Positions 36,401-41,444 of a stretch of DNA of 64,000 nt are shown here, piece by piece. The DNA is from Ypsolopha sequella. Taxonomy: Eukaryota > Arthropoda > Insecta > Lepidoptera > Ypsolophidae. Position 1 is the stretch's first letter, and every line of letters begins with the position of its first letter. The stretch is from positions 23,078,069-23,142,068 of the forward strand of contig OW203993.1 in the NCBI GenBank assembly GCA_934047225.1. Reading direction: 5' to 3'. Below the pieces are notes generated by a model, which made no database searches, was not told the DNA's origin, and was given only the letters and a program-made list of their open reading frames with translations. Both the position numbers and the translations under genes were made by a program.

Positions 36401-38960
36401 AGATTCTTCTAGAGAAAATTTAATATTCTCATTGGAAAATTCATGTATGGGAGTTTGATAGACAGGTCCAAATTCATTTAAATAAATAAAACGGTGCCTA
36501 AGAAATATATTATTTTAACAAAGGAGATATAATTTCAATATATTAATTTTTATAATACAAAATGATGTGTCTGTTTGTACTGAATAAATAATATTCTTTC
36601 ATTTTAACTGGTATATTGAGACCCAGGCTAAACACTATATACCTATGGAATAGTGAAGCCAAAAGGTTAAAATGGTATAAAATAGATACTTGTGAACTAA
36701 AAATAAAGTTCTAATTTATTTTAATAAGTCAGTAAATGAGACTTGATTGTTTTATTGAAATTATTATCACTCATAGTCAGGAAAATAGCCAAGACTTATG
36801 TATGATCGAAGGGAACCTTTCTTGTTATTTACAACCCTTACTAAATATAATTTTTAGTGAAATAGTAATTAAAAATATATTAAATTTATTTATATAAAGG
36901 TAATTTATATTGACTTATTTCATATAGAGACTACTAAGTCTTAAAAGGGTTCATTAAATGAGACCTAGGTACATATGAAATAAGGTACTTACAGAAAATG
37001 GTTTTGGTAATTGGTTTATGGAAGGTACCATGTGATGATTCGCTTCCGATATGTCAGGTAGCACTTTCTGATGGATTAAATATCTTCCAATTTTATTTGA
37101 TTAAACTAACAAAATTTATCTATAGATAAAATTTATAGAAATATGTACCTTATTTTTAAAGTACTAAGTTTCATTTCAATACAAACTTCAGTTCAGAAAT
37201 ATTATTGTGTAATAAGTTCTTTTAATCCAAAAGATTCACAAAGTCCAGTTTAGAAGTCAATATGATTTACTGCCGACATACCCTTAAGTAACTTATTCAG
37301 AAAGATAAATATTACATATTTCAAACTTATAGTAGTTCAATAAAAGGTTTCAAAAGATTATACATAGGTTACAACTATTATGTAATTTCATAAACAATAA
37401 TATGGCTGTTAAGTTCTTTATTTTCTCTAAATACAATCATAATATCCAAAGTTAGCAAAATCTAAAACTAAATTTATTTTCTAGTGCAGACAGACATTTT
37501 CATAAGTAATTTTATTCAGAAAAGCTCTCATATAGTGATTTTACCAATATTTTTAAAGTAATGACTTTTGATTGATTTTCCAATAAAATTAACACCTAGA
37601 GTCAAATATGGTAGGAAATATTTACATTTGGTATTCATAATTTTGTGGTCTAGGTAGTTGTAGAATGGTTCATTACAGAATTGCTTTGAAAAGAACAGGG
37701 GTTACTACTTGGTTCACAATGTATGGTTATTTATCAGACGATCACTCTTCAGGCCTTAGTTTATAATCTGTATCAAACGATCCAATAGAAGTAGTTAATG
37801 TAATGTTATTGGAGTTCAAGTTGTGTGAGTGGATAGTAAGTAAATTTAATAGTAGTGTCTTTCAGTCAGTTTCAGTATTTCAGTTCTAATCCGTGGTTAA
37901 GGGGGTACAGGACGTAGTAATACTTTATATTCTCTGGCATAGGCCTGTCCAATATTACGCCACTCTTGGCGATCCTCAGTCATCCTCATCCAGCCGCTAC
38001 CCGCAACGTCCTTCAGATCGTCAGTCCAGACACTTTGTAATCAACAACAAATTTTTAGGGTCATGAAAAAGCAAAACCCTTATGGGATCACTTTGTTGTC
38101 CGTCTGTTTGTGTGTCATGTCAGTCCGTAAATCAAGGCCCTTTTCTTTAGGAACGGCCTATGGTATCAAGTTGAAATTCATATCAAACACTACGTATATA
38201 ATTGATTGAAAGGCGTTACTTGACTGTAACATAATTTGAGACATTGGGACAAATAGTTTTGCACGAGTATCCCAATGTCTAATTATGTTTAGTTGAACAC
38301 AATACCTTATCTACGACCATCAAAAATATCGTCTTTATTTATAATATTTTGAACTAATAATTTCACGAAAAATGAGAAGAACACTCGTTCGTTAACCTCG
38401 GATGTGTCGTCCGGTAATGCTGCTTTGAAGGCCAATCAGGATAAATGGAGCGTGGCTCAAGAAATAAGGTCGGGACTTATTTCTAGTATCTGTTGTTGAT
38501 TGGCTCCCTAGCGGTGTTATAATAAATTTGGCCAATCGCAGCACAAAATCGCTGTATTATAATGTCATATTATAACATTGGATAAACAATGTAGGTACTT
38601 ATAAAACTGCTTTTGATGTTGCAATTGCCTTATGGGAGTAGATAACACATTATTATTGTCATCACGATGTATAAGTTGTGGGTCCTTCGATTGATTGAAC
38701 CTTGGTCCTGCCTGACCACTTACTAAGTCTCCAGTATGAATTTGGCTACGTAAACAAAAGTCACCTTATATATCTACACCGTGAACCGTATACCAAGTGT
38801 TATTTTTCGTTTTATTCTGATATTCGTTTTCAGTGTAACTCTTTTGTTCCAGTTGCTCCGAAAGTACCGTCTGGAGTACCATCACGAGCCACTCGAGTAC
38901 GCCGTCACATTCATGTACGCGCCCGATGGCCCGCTGCGCCTGCGCATGATCGAGCGATAA
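2..38960 (+). CDS. CYP301A1: Mitochondrial-clan cytochrome P450 gene (CYP301-like), 5' partial, eight visible exons
   Basis: This gene encodes a heme-thiolate monooxygenase of the insect mitochondrial clan, which takes electrons from adrenodoxin in the mitochondrial matrix. Eight exons join in one frame to give 524 visible residues and a stop, close to the usual 500-550. Counting the first visible residue as 1, I see a basic Ser-rich leader, the PGPKP hinge at 53, C-helix W159-xxx-R163, I-helix GIDT at 337-340, K-helix E394-V-F-R397, PERW at 448-451 and a heme loop [10 protein letters not shown] with Cys473. All junctions are GT-AG and phases match. The family call comes from remembered conserved blocks such as [13 protein letters not shown] and [14 protein letters not shown]301A1 is my best guess, with CYP301B1 or CYP333 as alternatives. 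CYP301A1 is linked to cuticle formation in Drosophila; its substrate is unknown to me. The start codon is outside the window. Confidence 0.93.
541..1369. other. Unassigned AT-rich intron sequence
   Basis: No long reading frame, clear inverted repeat or recognised repeat is visible here. It lies between exon 1 and the long-TIR transposon. Confidence 0.5.
1372..1892 (+). repeat. Left terminal inverted repeat of the long-TIR transposon
   Basis: It matches the reverse complement of 3490-4011 almost throughout, with small indels and substitutions, from the terminal cagggtgtccc to an inner block near ttgaactaaaa. Confidence 0.88.
2269..3374 (+). pseudogene. DD41D-like transposase with one frameshift
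   Basis: I start it at the ATG at 2269, where the N-terminal helix-turn-helix ([16 protein letters not shown]4817-like) begins; the frame is open further upstream to 2008. A second DNA-binding domain follows ([15 protein letters not shown]). Catalytic Asp169 is in WSDES and Asp260 in NDGCPAH. A duplicated 5-bp cgcca at 3152-3161 then shifts the frame, and the C-terminus continues in another frame as [11 protein letters not shown] to the stop at 3374. Counting across the shift, 41 residues separate the second Asp from the Asp of LDFF. Apart from this the reading frame is open, which suggests a fairly recent inactivation. Confidence 0.88.
3490..4011 (-). repeat. Right terminal inverted repeat of the long-TIR transposon
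   Basis: This is the inverted partner of 1372-1892. The spurious reading frame at 3542-3751 falls inside it. Confidence 0.88.
4014..5125. other. Unassigned AT-rich intron sequence
   Basis: No supported gene or recognised repeat is visible. Short homopolymer and AAT-rich tracts occur near 4645-4670. Confidence 0.45.
5126..5476 (+). repeat. Dispersed repeat family A, copy 1
   Basis: It starts aatgcaagtgctcg and ends near tgtagcataaacta. The same sequence recurs at 51251-51638 and 57367-57755. The 3' third is an imperfect hairpin: gatacacgggcgtaa with ataaattac pairs with gtaatttatt and cgcccttgtagcat. This copy lacks the hairpin apex, so it is shorter. No coding capacity is seen; it is presumably a non-autonomous mobile element of unknown class. 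Confidence 0.8.
5494..5558 (+). repeat. tRNA-like sequence (degenerate)
   Basis: It has an A-box-like GTAGCTCAGT, a perfect anticodon stem CCAGT/ACTGG around TTTACAA, and a B-box GGTTCGAATCC. The acceptor stem does not close, so this is a tRNA pseudogene or SINE head rather than a working tRNA gene. Confidence 0.55.
5640..5935 (+). mobile_element. tRNA-derived SINE, copy 1
   Basis: A tRNA-like head with B-box GGGTTCAATCCC (near 5687-5698) is followed by a body containing cttcggaaggcacgtcaag, gggacgtaataatcgtcgg and a 3' part reading acacctctgacactctc then gattcatgtcgtgatgata. The same order of motifs occurs in reverse at 28924-29180, and the 3' end alone near 56770-56822. Confidence 0.75.
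5936..7794. other. Intron sequence with a possible decayed repeat
   Basis: No supported gene. A GC-richer patch at about 6787-6960 (ATG-repeat, gtcctcctcatcg, then TGTGTA repeats) looks like a decayed dispersed repeat of a type I associate with moths, but I cannot classify it. Confidence 0.35.
7795..8064. mobile_element. Foldback MITE family B, copy 1
   Basis: The two halves are inverted copies. The left arm (ggtgaaattt, then aaattcatactg and ctcggtaagt) pairs with the right arm (gactaagtctcc, agtatgaattt, atgtcactt). TA-rich ends suggest a TA target duplication of Tc1/mariner type. It is related to 50285-50553, 50556-50810 and the half copies at 30755-30830, 38655-38785 and 58045-58125. Confidence 0.75.
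8490..9142 (+). mobile_element. LINE 3' fragment with (TTA)n tail
   Basis: The frame at 8513-8719 encodes a C-terminal RT-ORF tail ([20 protein letters not shown], then [15 protein letters not shown]), a pattern common at the end of insect LINE ORF2 proteins. A CT/CA-rich stretch and a 3' UTR with AATAAA-like tracts follow, ending in TTA repeats at about 9130-9142. The copy is strongly 5'-truncated. Confidence 0.65.
9337..9480 (+). repeat. Dispersed repeat family D, partial copy
   Basis: It shares gatcttttatctag, gattctacttataaa and a block near cgtttcaagaac and ggttaag with 39540-39690. A third copy lies inverted at 11755-12115. Confidence 0.6.
9481..10249. other. Unassigned intron sequence
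   Basis: The small open frame at 9831-10082 has no recognisable domain and no codon pattern that convinces me. Nothing else is seen. Confidence 0.4.
10429..11520 (+). pseudogene. Mariner transposase pseudogene
   Basis: The ATG at 10429 begins [11 protein letters not shown], followed at once by stops. After the 138-bp insertion, an open stretch (10690-11115) encodes the second helix-turn-helix ([24 protein letters not shown]), the linker WVPHKLTE and the catalytic block ITGDEKWI. The second Asp (HHDNARPH) and third Asp ([11 protein letters not shown]) are found further on in shifted frames. The sequence resembles moth cecropia-subfamily mariners. It is plainly inactive. Confidence 0.85.
10607..10744. 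mobile_element. 138-bp insertion nested in the mariner transposase
   Basis: It splits the conserved RSGRPV codons of the transposase and is flanked by a direct repeat ctggtc (10601-10606 and 10745-10750). Its ends carry an inverted taaaaaggcc/ggcctttttag. It is probably a small non-autonomous DNA element. Confidence 0.65.
11655..11712 (-). mobile_element. Penelope-like fragment with hammerhead-ribozyme-like core
   Basis: Read on the minus strand it has ccttgaagatgg, a short stem, then ccgaaaccggttgg. This is close to the type I hammerhead core (CTGATGA, stem II, GAAAC) carried by Penelope-like retroelements, with changes at conserved positions. Confidence 0.45.
11755..12115 (-). repeat. Dispersed repeat family D, inverted copy
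   Basis: Its reverse complement matches 39440-39800: gaacatgaacatcgccagac, ctttcgagggttc, and an inner block caacaaattag corresponding to ctaatttgttg. Confidence 0.65.
12118..12165 (-). repeat. Reverse-oriented LINE 3' tail
   Basis: The run taagaataagaatatctttattt reads on the minus strand as AATAAAGATATTC followed by TTATTC repeats, the usual microsatellite end of CR1/L2-type LINEs. Confidence 0.5.
12247..12844. mobile_element. Foldback DNA element with TA target duplication
   Basis: The left end caatgtaacccttgtacaag, then cacatccgaaagtgggtg, matches the inverted right end over about 80 bp. TA flanks at 12245-12246 and 12845-12846 fit a Tc1/mariner-type MITE of 598 bp. No coding capacity is seen. 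Confidence 0.8.
12991..13220. repeat. Two tandem copies of a 115-bp unit
   Basis: Units 12991-13105 and 13106-13220 are almost identical, each beginning gtgcgaagcggtcggttagg and containing an aaggggcccctt palindrome. Confidence 0.85.
13020..13590 (+). repeat. Dispersed repeat family E, copy 1
   Basis: Its reverse complement recurs at 60905-61400: matching blocks include gaatgtgaagtcaacagctt, caggatattgtgaatattgc, atgggtcggagtgcggtgtg and gcaaagtttcatcgagatc. The 115-bp duplication falls at its left end in this copy only. Confidence 0.75.
13606..13923. mobile_element. Foldback MITE family G with about 88-bp arms
   Basis: The left arm 13609-13697 (cgctgctcactgataatatc) pairs with 13836-13922 (gatagtattagtaaacagcg). 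A half copy lies at 28125-28330. Confidence 0.75.
13924..15272. other. Unassigned AT-rich intron sequence
   Basis: The open frames at 14258-14512, 14915-15136 and 14991-15287 carry no recognisable domains and are A- or T-run rich. No gene is supported. Confidence 0.4.
15273..15452. repeat. Inverted-repeat fragment related to 22680-22812
   Basis: ggcttttacactcacgtgtg and a following block match the element at 22680-22812. Internally, tgtttcaccgatacaatttc (15317 on) pairs with gaaattgtatcggtgaaaca (15431 on). Confidence 0.6.
15453..16704. other. Unassigned intron sequence
   Basis: No gene is supported. The frame at 16352-16627 has no domain I can name. Confidence 0.4.
16707..16854. mobile_element. 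148-bp palindromic MITE
   Basis: tcgattcggcgcaacacgat is inverted at the far end, and the arms pair nearly to the centre (gcgttctgtctttgtctttt against its complement). TA flanks both ends. Confidence 0.8.
17020..17660 (+). mobile_element. LINE 3' fragment with (ATTC)n tail
   Basis: In frame from about 17020 to the stop at 17269 it encodes an RT-ORF C-terminus: [20 protein letters not shown], then [13 protein letters not shown] and a final LGW. This aligns by eye with the tail of the intact LINE at 52806-55247. The 3' UTR shares gctggaagaaat, ataagtccgcctttgt and caataaagtgt with that LINE, but the tail repeat is ATTC rather than TTA. Confidence 0.85.
18108..18200 (+). repeat. Fragment of repeat family F (gttccgtac type)
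   Basis: gagttccgtacccgaagg, acgggaccctattactaag and tgtccgtccgtccgtctgtc make up one end of a repeat that I know to be widespread in moths. Fuller copies are at 47423-49076 and 51062-52235. Confidence 0.6.
18488..18912. repeat. 157-bp tandem repeat, about 2.7 copies
   Basis: Units start at 18488, 18645 and 18801. Each has a T-run, tgtgaagaattatatctacg, agaaagtcccc and attcactaaatac. Copies differ by few substitutions and by T-run lengths. Confidence 0.85.
19315..19412. repeat. 49-bp tandem duplication
   Basis: The units at 19315-19363 and 19364-19412 (gtagatctgaaaacgtgttt onwards) are nearly identical. Confidence 0.85.
19865..20115 (+). mobile_element. LINE 3' UTR fragment interrupted by a MITE
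   Basis: ttcttcaccacccaaaag, then ctggaagaaatcac, gataagtcc and gtcttttgtgta match the 3' UTR at 17505-17630. It resumes after the MITE as caataaagtttcgatat with a decayed ATTC tail. Confidence 0.8.
19983..20093. mobile_element. 111-bp MITE inserted at TA in a LINE 3' UTR
   Basis: cagtggagaccgcatcaa at the left is inverted at the right (ttgatgtggtctccactg). TA duplicates flank it at 19981-19982 and 20094-20095. The uninterrupted sequence gtgtacaataaag at 17611-17623 shows the empty site. Confidence 0.9.
20345..20430. repeat. TTAAA-type simple repeat
   Basis: Repeated aaatt and taaat units, low complexity. Confidence 0.7.
20690..20765 (-). mobile_element. Penelope-like terminal fragment
   Basis: On the minus strand, aatccgaaaccggtcgg resembles the 3' half of the hammerhead core of Penelope-like elements, and agtgaaacttggaca resembles the sequence beside the copies at 27190-27280 and 62180-62260. 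The ctgatga half is not recognisable. Confidence 0.4.
20770..21794. other. Unassigned intron sequence
   Basis: No gene is supported. The minus-strand frame at 20730-21041 shows no known domain. Confidence 0.4.
21795..22195. mobile_element. Near-perfect 400-bp foldback element
   Basis: Arms of about 190 bp pair around a centre near 21998: gaattgtttctcttttgcaa with its inverse at 22022-22042, tggccgtttaaatgaa with ttcatttagacggcca, and ggacatacacca with tggtgtatgtcc. There is almost no unpaired interior. Confidence 0.8.
22680..22812. mobile_element. 133-bp MITE
   Basis: acatgcggctttaacactca is inverted at 22790-22812. The internal sequence is related to 15273-15363. Confidence 0.75.
22840..23870 (+). 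mobile_element. Probable LINE 3' region with (TTTGTA)n tail
   Basis: The 104-codon frame at 22872-23186 ends RSLQKDAHP and has no domain I recognise. It is followed by CT/CA-rich sequence and an AT-rich 3' UTR ending in repeated ttgtat at about 23840-23868, the layout seen at 8490-9142. LINE assignment is inferred from layout only. Confidence 0.45.
24590..25502 (+). mobile_element. LINE 3' fragment with (TTTC)n tail
   Basis: The frame 24646-25065 encodes a typical RT-ORF C-terminus ([20 protein letters not shown], then [15 protein letters not shown]). Its 3' end has ggcaataaa followed by ttctttctttctttcttt at 25484-25502. Confidence 0.7.
25538..26563. mobile_element. 1-kb foldback DNA element with about 340-bp inverted repeats
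   Basis: It is bounded by TA on both sides. The left end cagggtggaaaaaattcaag is inverted at the right (aaattttttccagcctg). The arms pair over about 25538-25880 and 26225-26563. The middle encodes nothing recognisable. The build, with long arms, TA and a cagggtg terminus, parallels the autonomous-type element at 1372-4011, although the inner sequence differs. Confidence 0.85.
26564..27087. other. Unassigned intron sequence, partly GC-richer
   Basis: About 26600-26800 is richer in CG dinucleotides (gccgacaccggcgtatacgc). The frame at 26894-27082 has no domain. No gene is supported. Confidence 0.35.
27107..27531 (+). mobile_element. Retroelement insertion with 19-bp target duplication and hammerhead-like core
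   Basis: A perfect 19-bp direct repeat (tgactaattaccggtcgtt) at 27088-27106 and 27532-27550 flanks 425 bp. Inside, catccctagataatggtg and aaccgaaaccggtcgagag resemble a decayed Penelope-like hammerhead (CTGATGA half degraded, GAAAC half intact), followed by cagtgaaac as in the other copies. Confidence 0.6.
27600..27967 (+). mobile_element. LINE 3' UTR with (TTGTAT)n tail
   Basis: An AT-rich UTR, then ggtgcctcctgacacagg and agggagacaccagcccc, aataaacg, and repeated ttgtat to about 27965. Confidence 0.5.
28125..28330 (+). repeat. Half copy of MITE family G
   Basis: Blocks ggcgctgttcgctgata, tatgacttgaacataaaat and cacacaaaagtaacaagcgt match 13600-13830. Confidence 0.65.
28333..28455. repeat. 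Short inverted repeat before exon 2
   Basis: ccttgtcattatcacgtaca, then ccctcttgcaactt, pairs with aagttgcgagagg and cacgtgataatggcgtgg. It is likely another small MITE. Confidence 0.6.
28706..28899 (+). CDS. CYP301A1: P450 exon 2
   Basis: The exon follows a pyrimidine-rich acceptor ending ttccag. It opens with the last base of the split Val codon and then HGEQWRRFR, which holds the C-helix Trp and Arg that contact the heme propionate in P450s. It ends in WSLE plus the first base of a Cys codon, at donor gtgagt (28900). A reverse-oriented SINE starts about 25 bp into the following intron. Confidence 0.95.
28924..29180 (-). mobile_element. tRNA-derived SINE, copy 2, in P450 intron 2
   Basis: On the minus strand a B-box-like ggtgagttcaaatctc is followed by cagaaggcacc, gggacgtaacaatcgtcgatg and gaaacacctctgatac, then gattcatgtcacaata. 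The order matches the copy at 5640-5935. Its 3' end lies about 25 bp from the exon 2 splice donor. Confidence 0.75.
29615..29816 (+). CDS. CYP301A1: P450 exon 3
   Basis: The acceptor is tttcag. The split Cys codon is completed and followed by [13 protein letters not shown], a block typical of mitochondrial-clan insect P450s, and then [10 protein letters not shown]. It ends at donor gtaagt (29817) inside a Glu codon (phase 2). This segment covers the helix D to F region. Confidence 0.95.
29920..30235 (+). mobile_element. Decayed LINE ORF C-terminus in intron 3
   Basis: Across frames it gives RWFGHV-like, [33 protein letters not shown] and [14 protein letters not shown] motifs and ends tacccttttgggagacaggcg. 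This motif order is found at the end of a common insect LINE RT protein (RTE/R4-like as I recall). A minus-strand relative lies at 49736-49925. Confidence 0.65.
30253..31567. mobile_element. DNA element rich in GGTAAATCC-type palindromes
   Basis: Inverted termini ctgtaaaagcccgaactg at 30253 and cagttcgggcttttacag ending 31567, with TA on each side. Both subterminal zones carry several copies of a motif around GGTAAATC and its inverse (for example a ggtaaatcctaggatttacc palindrome), which could be transposase binding sites. No transposase is seen. A 740-bp stretch in the middle is flanked by a 52-bp direct repeat. Confidence 0.8.
30557..31296. other. Segment between 52-bp direct repeats inside the intron 3 element
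   Basis: The 52-bp repeats at 30505-30556 and 31297-31348 differ at one position. The interior starts with a reverse LINE-tail-like run (aattcaaaattcaaaaag) and includes a half copy of MITE family B at about 30755-30830. Confidence 0.7.
31952..32114 (+). CDS. CYP301A1: P450 exon 4 (first part of I helix)
   Basis: The acceptor is attccag. The exon completes Glu286 and runs through a charged loop ([13 protein letters not shown]) into the I helix, ending exactly at GIDT, the oxygen-activation motif. The donor is gtgagt at 32115 and the boundary is phase 0. Confidence 0.95.
32260..32429 (+). CDS. CYP301A1: P450 exon 5 (rest of I helix to K helix)
   Basis: The acceptor is attcaag, after the shortest intron (145 bp). 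The I helix continues as [11 protein letters not shown], and the exon runs through helices J and J' to the K-helix ExxR (E394-V-F-R397). The final Arg codon is split by the donor gtaagt at 32430. Confidence 0.95.
33144..33293. mobile_element. 150-bp foldback MITE in intron 5
   Basis: tagcacagtgtttaatc is inverted at the end (gattaaacactatgcta), and inner parts pair too (agttgaatcacat with gtgattcaact; gcgagga with tcctcgc). The rest of intron 5 (32430-33143) holds nothing recognised. Confidence 0.8.
33438..33516 (+). CDS. CYP301A1: P450 exon 6
   Basis: This small 79-bp exon lies after acceptor cttgtag. It completes the ExxR Arg and encodes [13 protein letters not shown] followed by a beta-sheet segment ending IPKG. 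It ends in phase 0 at donor gtgagt (33517). Confidence 0.94.
33812..34009 (+). CDS. CYP301A1: P450 exon 7 (PERW and heme-binding loop)
   Basis: The acceptor is attccag. The exon encodes the meander FRPERW and the heme loop [17 protein letters not shown], whose Cys473 is the thiolate ligand. Tyr stands where the P450 consensus has Phe, which is a conservative change. It ends LLAK in phase 0 at donor gtatgt (34010). A tRNA-like repeat array begins about 10 bp into the intron. Confidence 0.96.
34021..34810 (-). repeat. Two tandem 395-bp units, each with a tRNA-like sequence
   Basis: Units 34021-34415 and 34416-34810 appear identical or nearly so. Each carries on the minus strand a 71-nt tRNA-like sequence (34095-34165 and 34490-34560) with D-arm GCGC-AATTGGTA-GCGC, a perfect anticodon stem CTTGT/ACAAG and B-box GGTTCGAATCC. 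The apparent open frames in each unit are side effects of this repeat. Confidence 0.9.
34811..35213 (+). repeat. Third, mostly inverted copy of the tRNA-like unit
   Basis: It begins in the same direction as the first two units for about 70 bp and then switches at about 34881 to the reverse complement of the unit, ending with the inverted unit border near 35212. The tRNA-like sequence (35025-35095) is therefore on the + strand here. The border sequences form an inverted repeat around the whole segment. Confidence 0.88.
35025..35095 (+). repeat. tRNA-like sequence (not a functional tRNA gene)
   Basis: The D stem, anticodon stem and T loop fold well. With the standard layout the loop CTTGATA would give anticodon TGA, but serine tRNAs have a long variable arm and this has five bases. 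Two acceptor pairs and one T-stem pair fail. I take it as the tRNA-derived head of a SINE-like repeat. Confidence 0.6.
35281..35385 (-). repeat. RTE-type LINE 3' end fragment
   Basis: catccatccatccatcagcc, cgtccactgctgggcatagg and ccacgatccgcc make up a 3'-end signature of RTE-type LINEs that I know to be abundant in Lepidoptera. It reads in reverse here. Confidence 0.55.
35390..37890. other. Long unassigned AT-rich part of intron 7
   Basis: About 2.5 kb with no long open frame and no clear repeat. One TATAAATA at 35767-35774 is followed by a purine-rich stretch and CG-containing sequence (gataccgcgcggacgttacg), the only promoter-like feature seen. Confidence 0.4.
37895..38040 (-). repeat. 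RTE-type LINE fragment
   Basis: ggcataggcctgtccaatat, cgatcctcagtcatcctcat and gtccttcagatcgtcagtcc recall the end of RTE-type elements, more decayed than the piece at 35281. Confidence 0.45.
38058..38140 (+). repeat. Fragment of repeat family F
   Basis: cccttatgggatcactttgt, then tgtccgtctgtttgtgtgtc, matches the same part of the copy at 51062 in layout. Confidence 0.5.
38655..38785. mobile_element. Half copy of MITE family B next to exon 8
   Basis: cttactaagtctccagtatg, aatttggctacgtaaac and agtcaccttatat match the right arm of the copies at 8012-8064 and 50505-50553. Confidence 0.7.
38853..38960 (+). CDS. CYP301A1: P450 exon 8 (C-terminus and stop)
   Basis: The acceptor is gttccag. The exon encodes [16 protein letters not shown], then [11 protein letters not shown] and a terminal IER before TAA (38958-38960), the expected P450 C-terminal beta-sheet. 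An alternative AG at 38831-38832 would add 20 bases and break the frame, so 38853 is chosen. A half copy of a foldback MITE sits about 70 bp upstream of this acceptor. Confidence 0.95.
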   Translation: MLRKYRLEYHHEPLEYAVTFMYAPDGPLRLRMIER

Positions 38961-39285
38961 ACTACTATAACGCGTTAGAATTAGGACTTATTTTTGTAAT
39001 TGAGTGTCTCGTATACCGAAGAATGAAATAATACCGAAGAAACTGTATTATTAAGCTTTAAAATTCTAAATTTATTACCTATACCGTGTTGTTTTTGTGT
39101 TTGTTTGTCTTTGAGACGTGTTTTGAATGAAATTGCACAAGCACTTAAAAGCTGTACAATATAACTTTAGCAAAGATTAGTAAGAAAACTATATCTGTAA
39201 TGATAGTTAAATATAGGTATATTCTTTAACTAACAGTATGTTTTTAAAATAAATATAAGTAAATAAATATATTTTCTATCAATCC
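38961..39285 (+). terminator. P450 3' UTR with candidate polyadenylation signals
   Basis: AATAAA hexamers lie at 39248-39253 and 39262-39267, roughly 290-300 bp after the stop codon, followed by a T-rich stretch. These are the first good signals downstream. The exact cleavage site cannot be read from sequence alone. Confidence 0.5.
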
Positions 39286-39439
39286 CGCAAGTGATTCTTT
39301 TCCGAACTTCTAAAAATGTATTTTGTTAAAGTTCAAACCAGCAATAATGCAAAATTGATTGCCAAGTGATTTATAGATAATATTAGTTTTTGTCTATGAT
39401 GTTATGGTCTTCCTTTAATTAAAGACACAAATGTTTTTT

Positions 39440-39800
39440 AAGACTGTACATGAGCCTAGAGCATGAACAACGCCAGACTTTCGAGGATTCGTTTGAAGAA
39501 GTTCGGACTCTCTTTGTATTGAAAAAAAAAATACATTTGATTTTTTAATCTTTTATCTAGGGATTCTACTTATAAACAATGTGTTTAGATTTTTACTTTT
39601 GTTAAAAAAATAAATGTATTTCACCCTCTTTTTTTTGGTTTTCAAACGTCCGTTTCAAGAACGCGGTTAAGAGATCAACTTGATTTTTTTTACGTAAAAT
39701 AGGTAATAGAAATATGAAGGGATTCAACTTAAATCCAATATTTTTCCCTACAAACTATTTTAGTATTAGCTAAAAACACACTAATTTGTTGTTTCGCGGC
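39440..39800 (+). repeat. Dispersed repeat family D, long copy
   Basis: It lies just beyond the P450 3' end, inverted relative to 11755-12115 and in the same direction as 9337-9480. Confidence 0.65.
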
Positions 39801-40339
39801 GTGATCAAAGAAAAAGAGGCCAATGAGCCAACATATAATCGCCTCCATCAAAAGCAAATAAGCCATTGGACTTATTGTGGTAATAAAAAAAGTTGCTAAG
39901 GTAGGCCATAAAAAATGCTTTTACTCCGGTGATGCTTGATCCTAGTCTTGCATGTCAGGCAGTTGCTATACCAGCTCAGTTGATAACATGCTCATCAGCT
40001 AATGCGAAATTTTCAATCTTCTATAAAGGCTAGACAAAATAGGTGATTTGCTTTTGAAAGCTCGACGCGACTGTTCACAGAGGTGAGACCCAGCTTGACC
40101 GATTTTTACCCCTGAAAACCTATATATTTATCGAAATCCTTAGACCCGTTTTCTGGAATGGATATTTCTAAAATTATATTGTGAAGACTGTCTCAGAGAA
40201 GGAAGACGGACTCAGCTAATTACTAAAATGTATTGCCATCTCTTTAAGGACCACATAAGCTTACAAGTTGATATGGCGTGGGCAGATCCGTAGAATTGGG
40301 CAGATTGTAAAGTATGAAATCGAAAATCTTTCACCAAAA

Positions 40340-40930
40340 GTAAAAAATAGGTGCAACGACGAGCGGAGCGAGGAGGGGCGTGTTAAGTTTACATGTAAAT
40401 ACATTTGGGGAGTAGAGCGAAGCCGAGCGAGGCGACCCTCCTAGTTTTATGAACCGAAAAACCCCGCCTATGAGAGCGGTTTCCAGCCGGATTGTGAAAA
40501 ACCCGCCTTTTTATAATTAATCGAAATAGAACACTTAAATTCAAAATTCACTCGATAGTTACTCAACAAAACCTTATTACCCATGTATTGTGCGTATGTT
40601 GCCCTCGTAAAGTTTATATTAGTTTCTGTAAATTAGAAATGCAAAAAACGGTGAATTAAAAAAAAATGAAATTCTAATTTACAGAAGCTAATGGAAACTT
40701 TGCAATGACAGTTTACACAAAACACAGGTAATAAGGTTTTGCTGAGGGACTATTGAGTTAATGTTGAAAATAAGTGTTCTGTTTCGAATTTTCGATTAAT
40801 TAGAAAAAGGCGGGTTTTTCACAATCCGGCTGCTAAACGGTTCATAGAAATATGATCTGCCCAGGCAGATCAAGACATGCCCAATTCTACGATGTGCCGA
40901 CGACAGAATATAATATACGTATAAAGATAG
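40340..40930. mobile_element. Repeat element (cgagcggagcg type) holding a nested foldback
   Basis: gagcggagcgaggaggggcg, gagcgaagccgagcgagg and, after the insert, gcccaggcagatc and cccaattctacgatgtgccg. The same parts are contiguous at 58230-58345, so 40449-40855 is an insertion. A related inverted piece (gggcagatccgtagaattgg) is at 40279. Confidence 0.7.
40449..40855. mobile_element. Foldback MITE with gccggattgtgaaaaaccc arms
   Basis: tatgaaccg plus agccggattgtgaaaaaccc at the left are inverted at the right (gggtttttcacaatccggct and cggttcata). Inner parts also pair (aattagaaatgcaaaaaacg region with its partner). Confidence 0.8.
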
Positions 40931-41444
40931 AAGCCCATAGCCCATAGCCAATAACCATAGACCACCATCTATGTAAATTTATTATTATTACTTTGAGAAC
41001 TCATCGACTGCTTCGTTCGCTGCAGACTGACAAGTTCCCGACGCTTTCAAAAGTTTCTCAGTTATTCGTGTAGATGGCGCTGAAACAAGCAGGTAGCTTG
41101 AATTGATAGAATAATAAAGATCACATTTGTTGTTTATCTGCGATTGTCGGCGCTTTTTATAACATCATAGCTGAACTTGTACTGTTTCATAAAAAGTATT
41201 ATTAAGAAATTTAAATAAATAATTTTCATCATTAATGAGAGGTTTTCTTTTTTGAGTATTAAAAAAAAACATAGTTTCCAAGAACTCTGTAGATGGCGTT
41301 GAACTGACTACGTTACTAGGTGCCAAAGCCAAAACGGTTGGAAAAAAAAACATTGCGTTCCGTCACGTCACATACGCTCGTTGGTTGACTGACACATTGC
41401 TTAGGCTTCCGAATATAACCTAGTCACTGGACAACATTGTTTCA

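Noticed and set aside
1..38960. Two separate P450 genes (exon 1 apart from exons 2-8)
   Set aside because: The split Val codon and phase match exactly, and the joined block VVGVHGEQW is continuous in the family. A single gene is simplest, though transcript proof is lacking.
40360..40445. Bacterial contamination or promoter suggested by gagcgaagccgagcgagg motifs
   Set aside because: The same sequence recurs at 58230-58300 within a dispersed repeat, surrounded by insect transposons.
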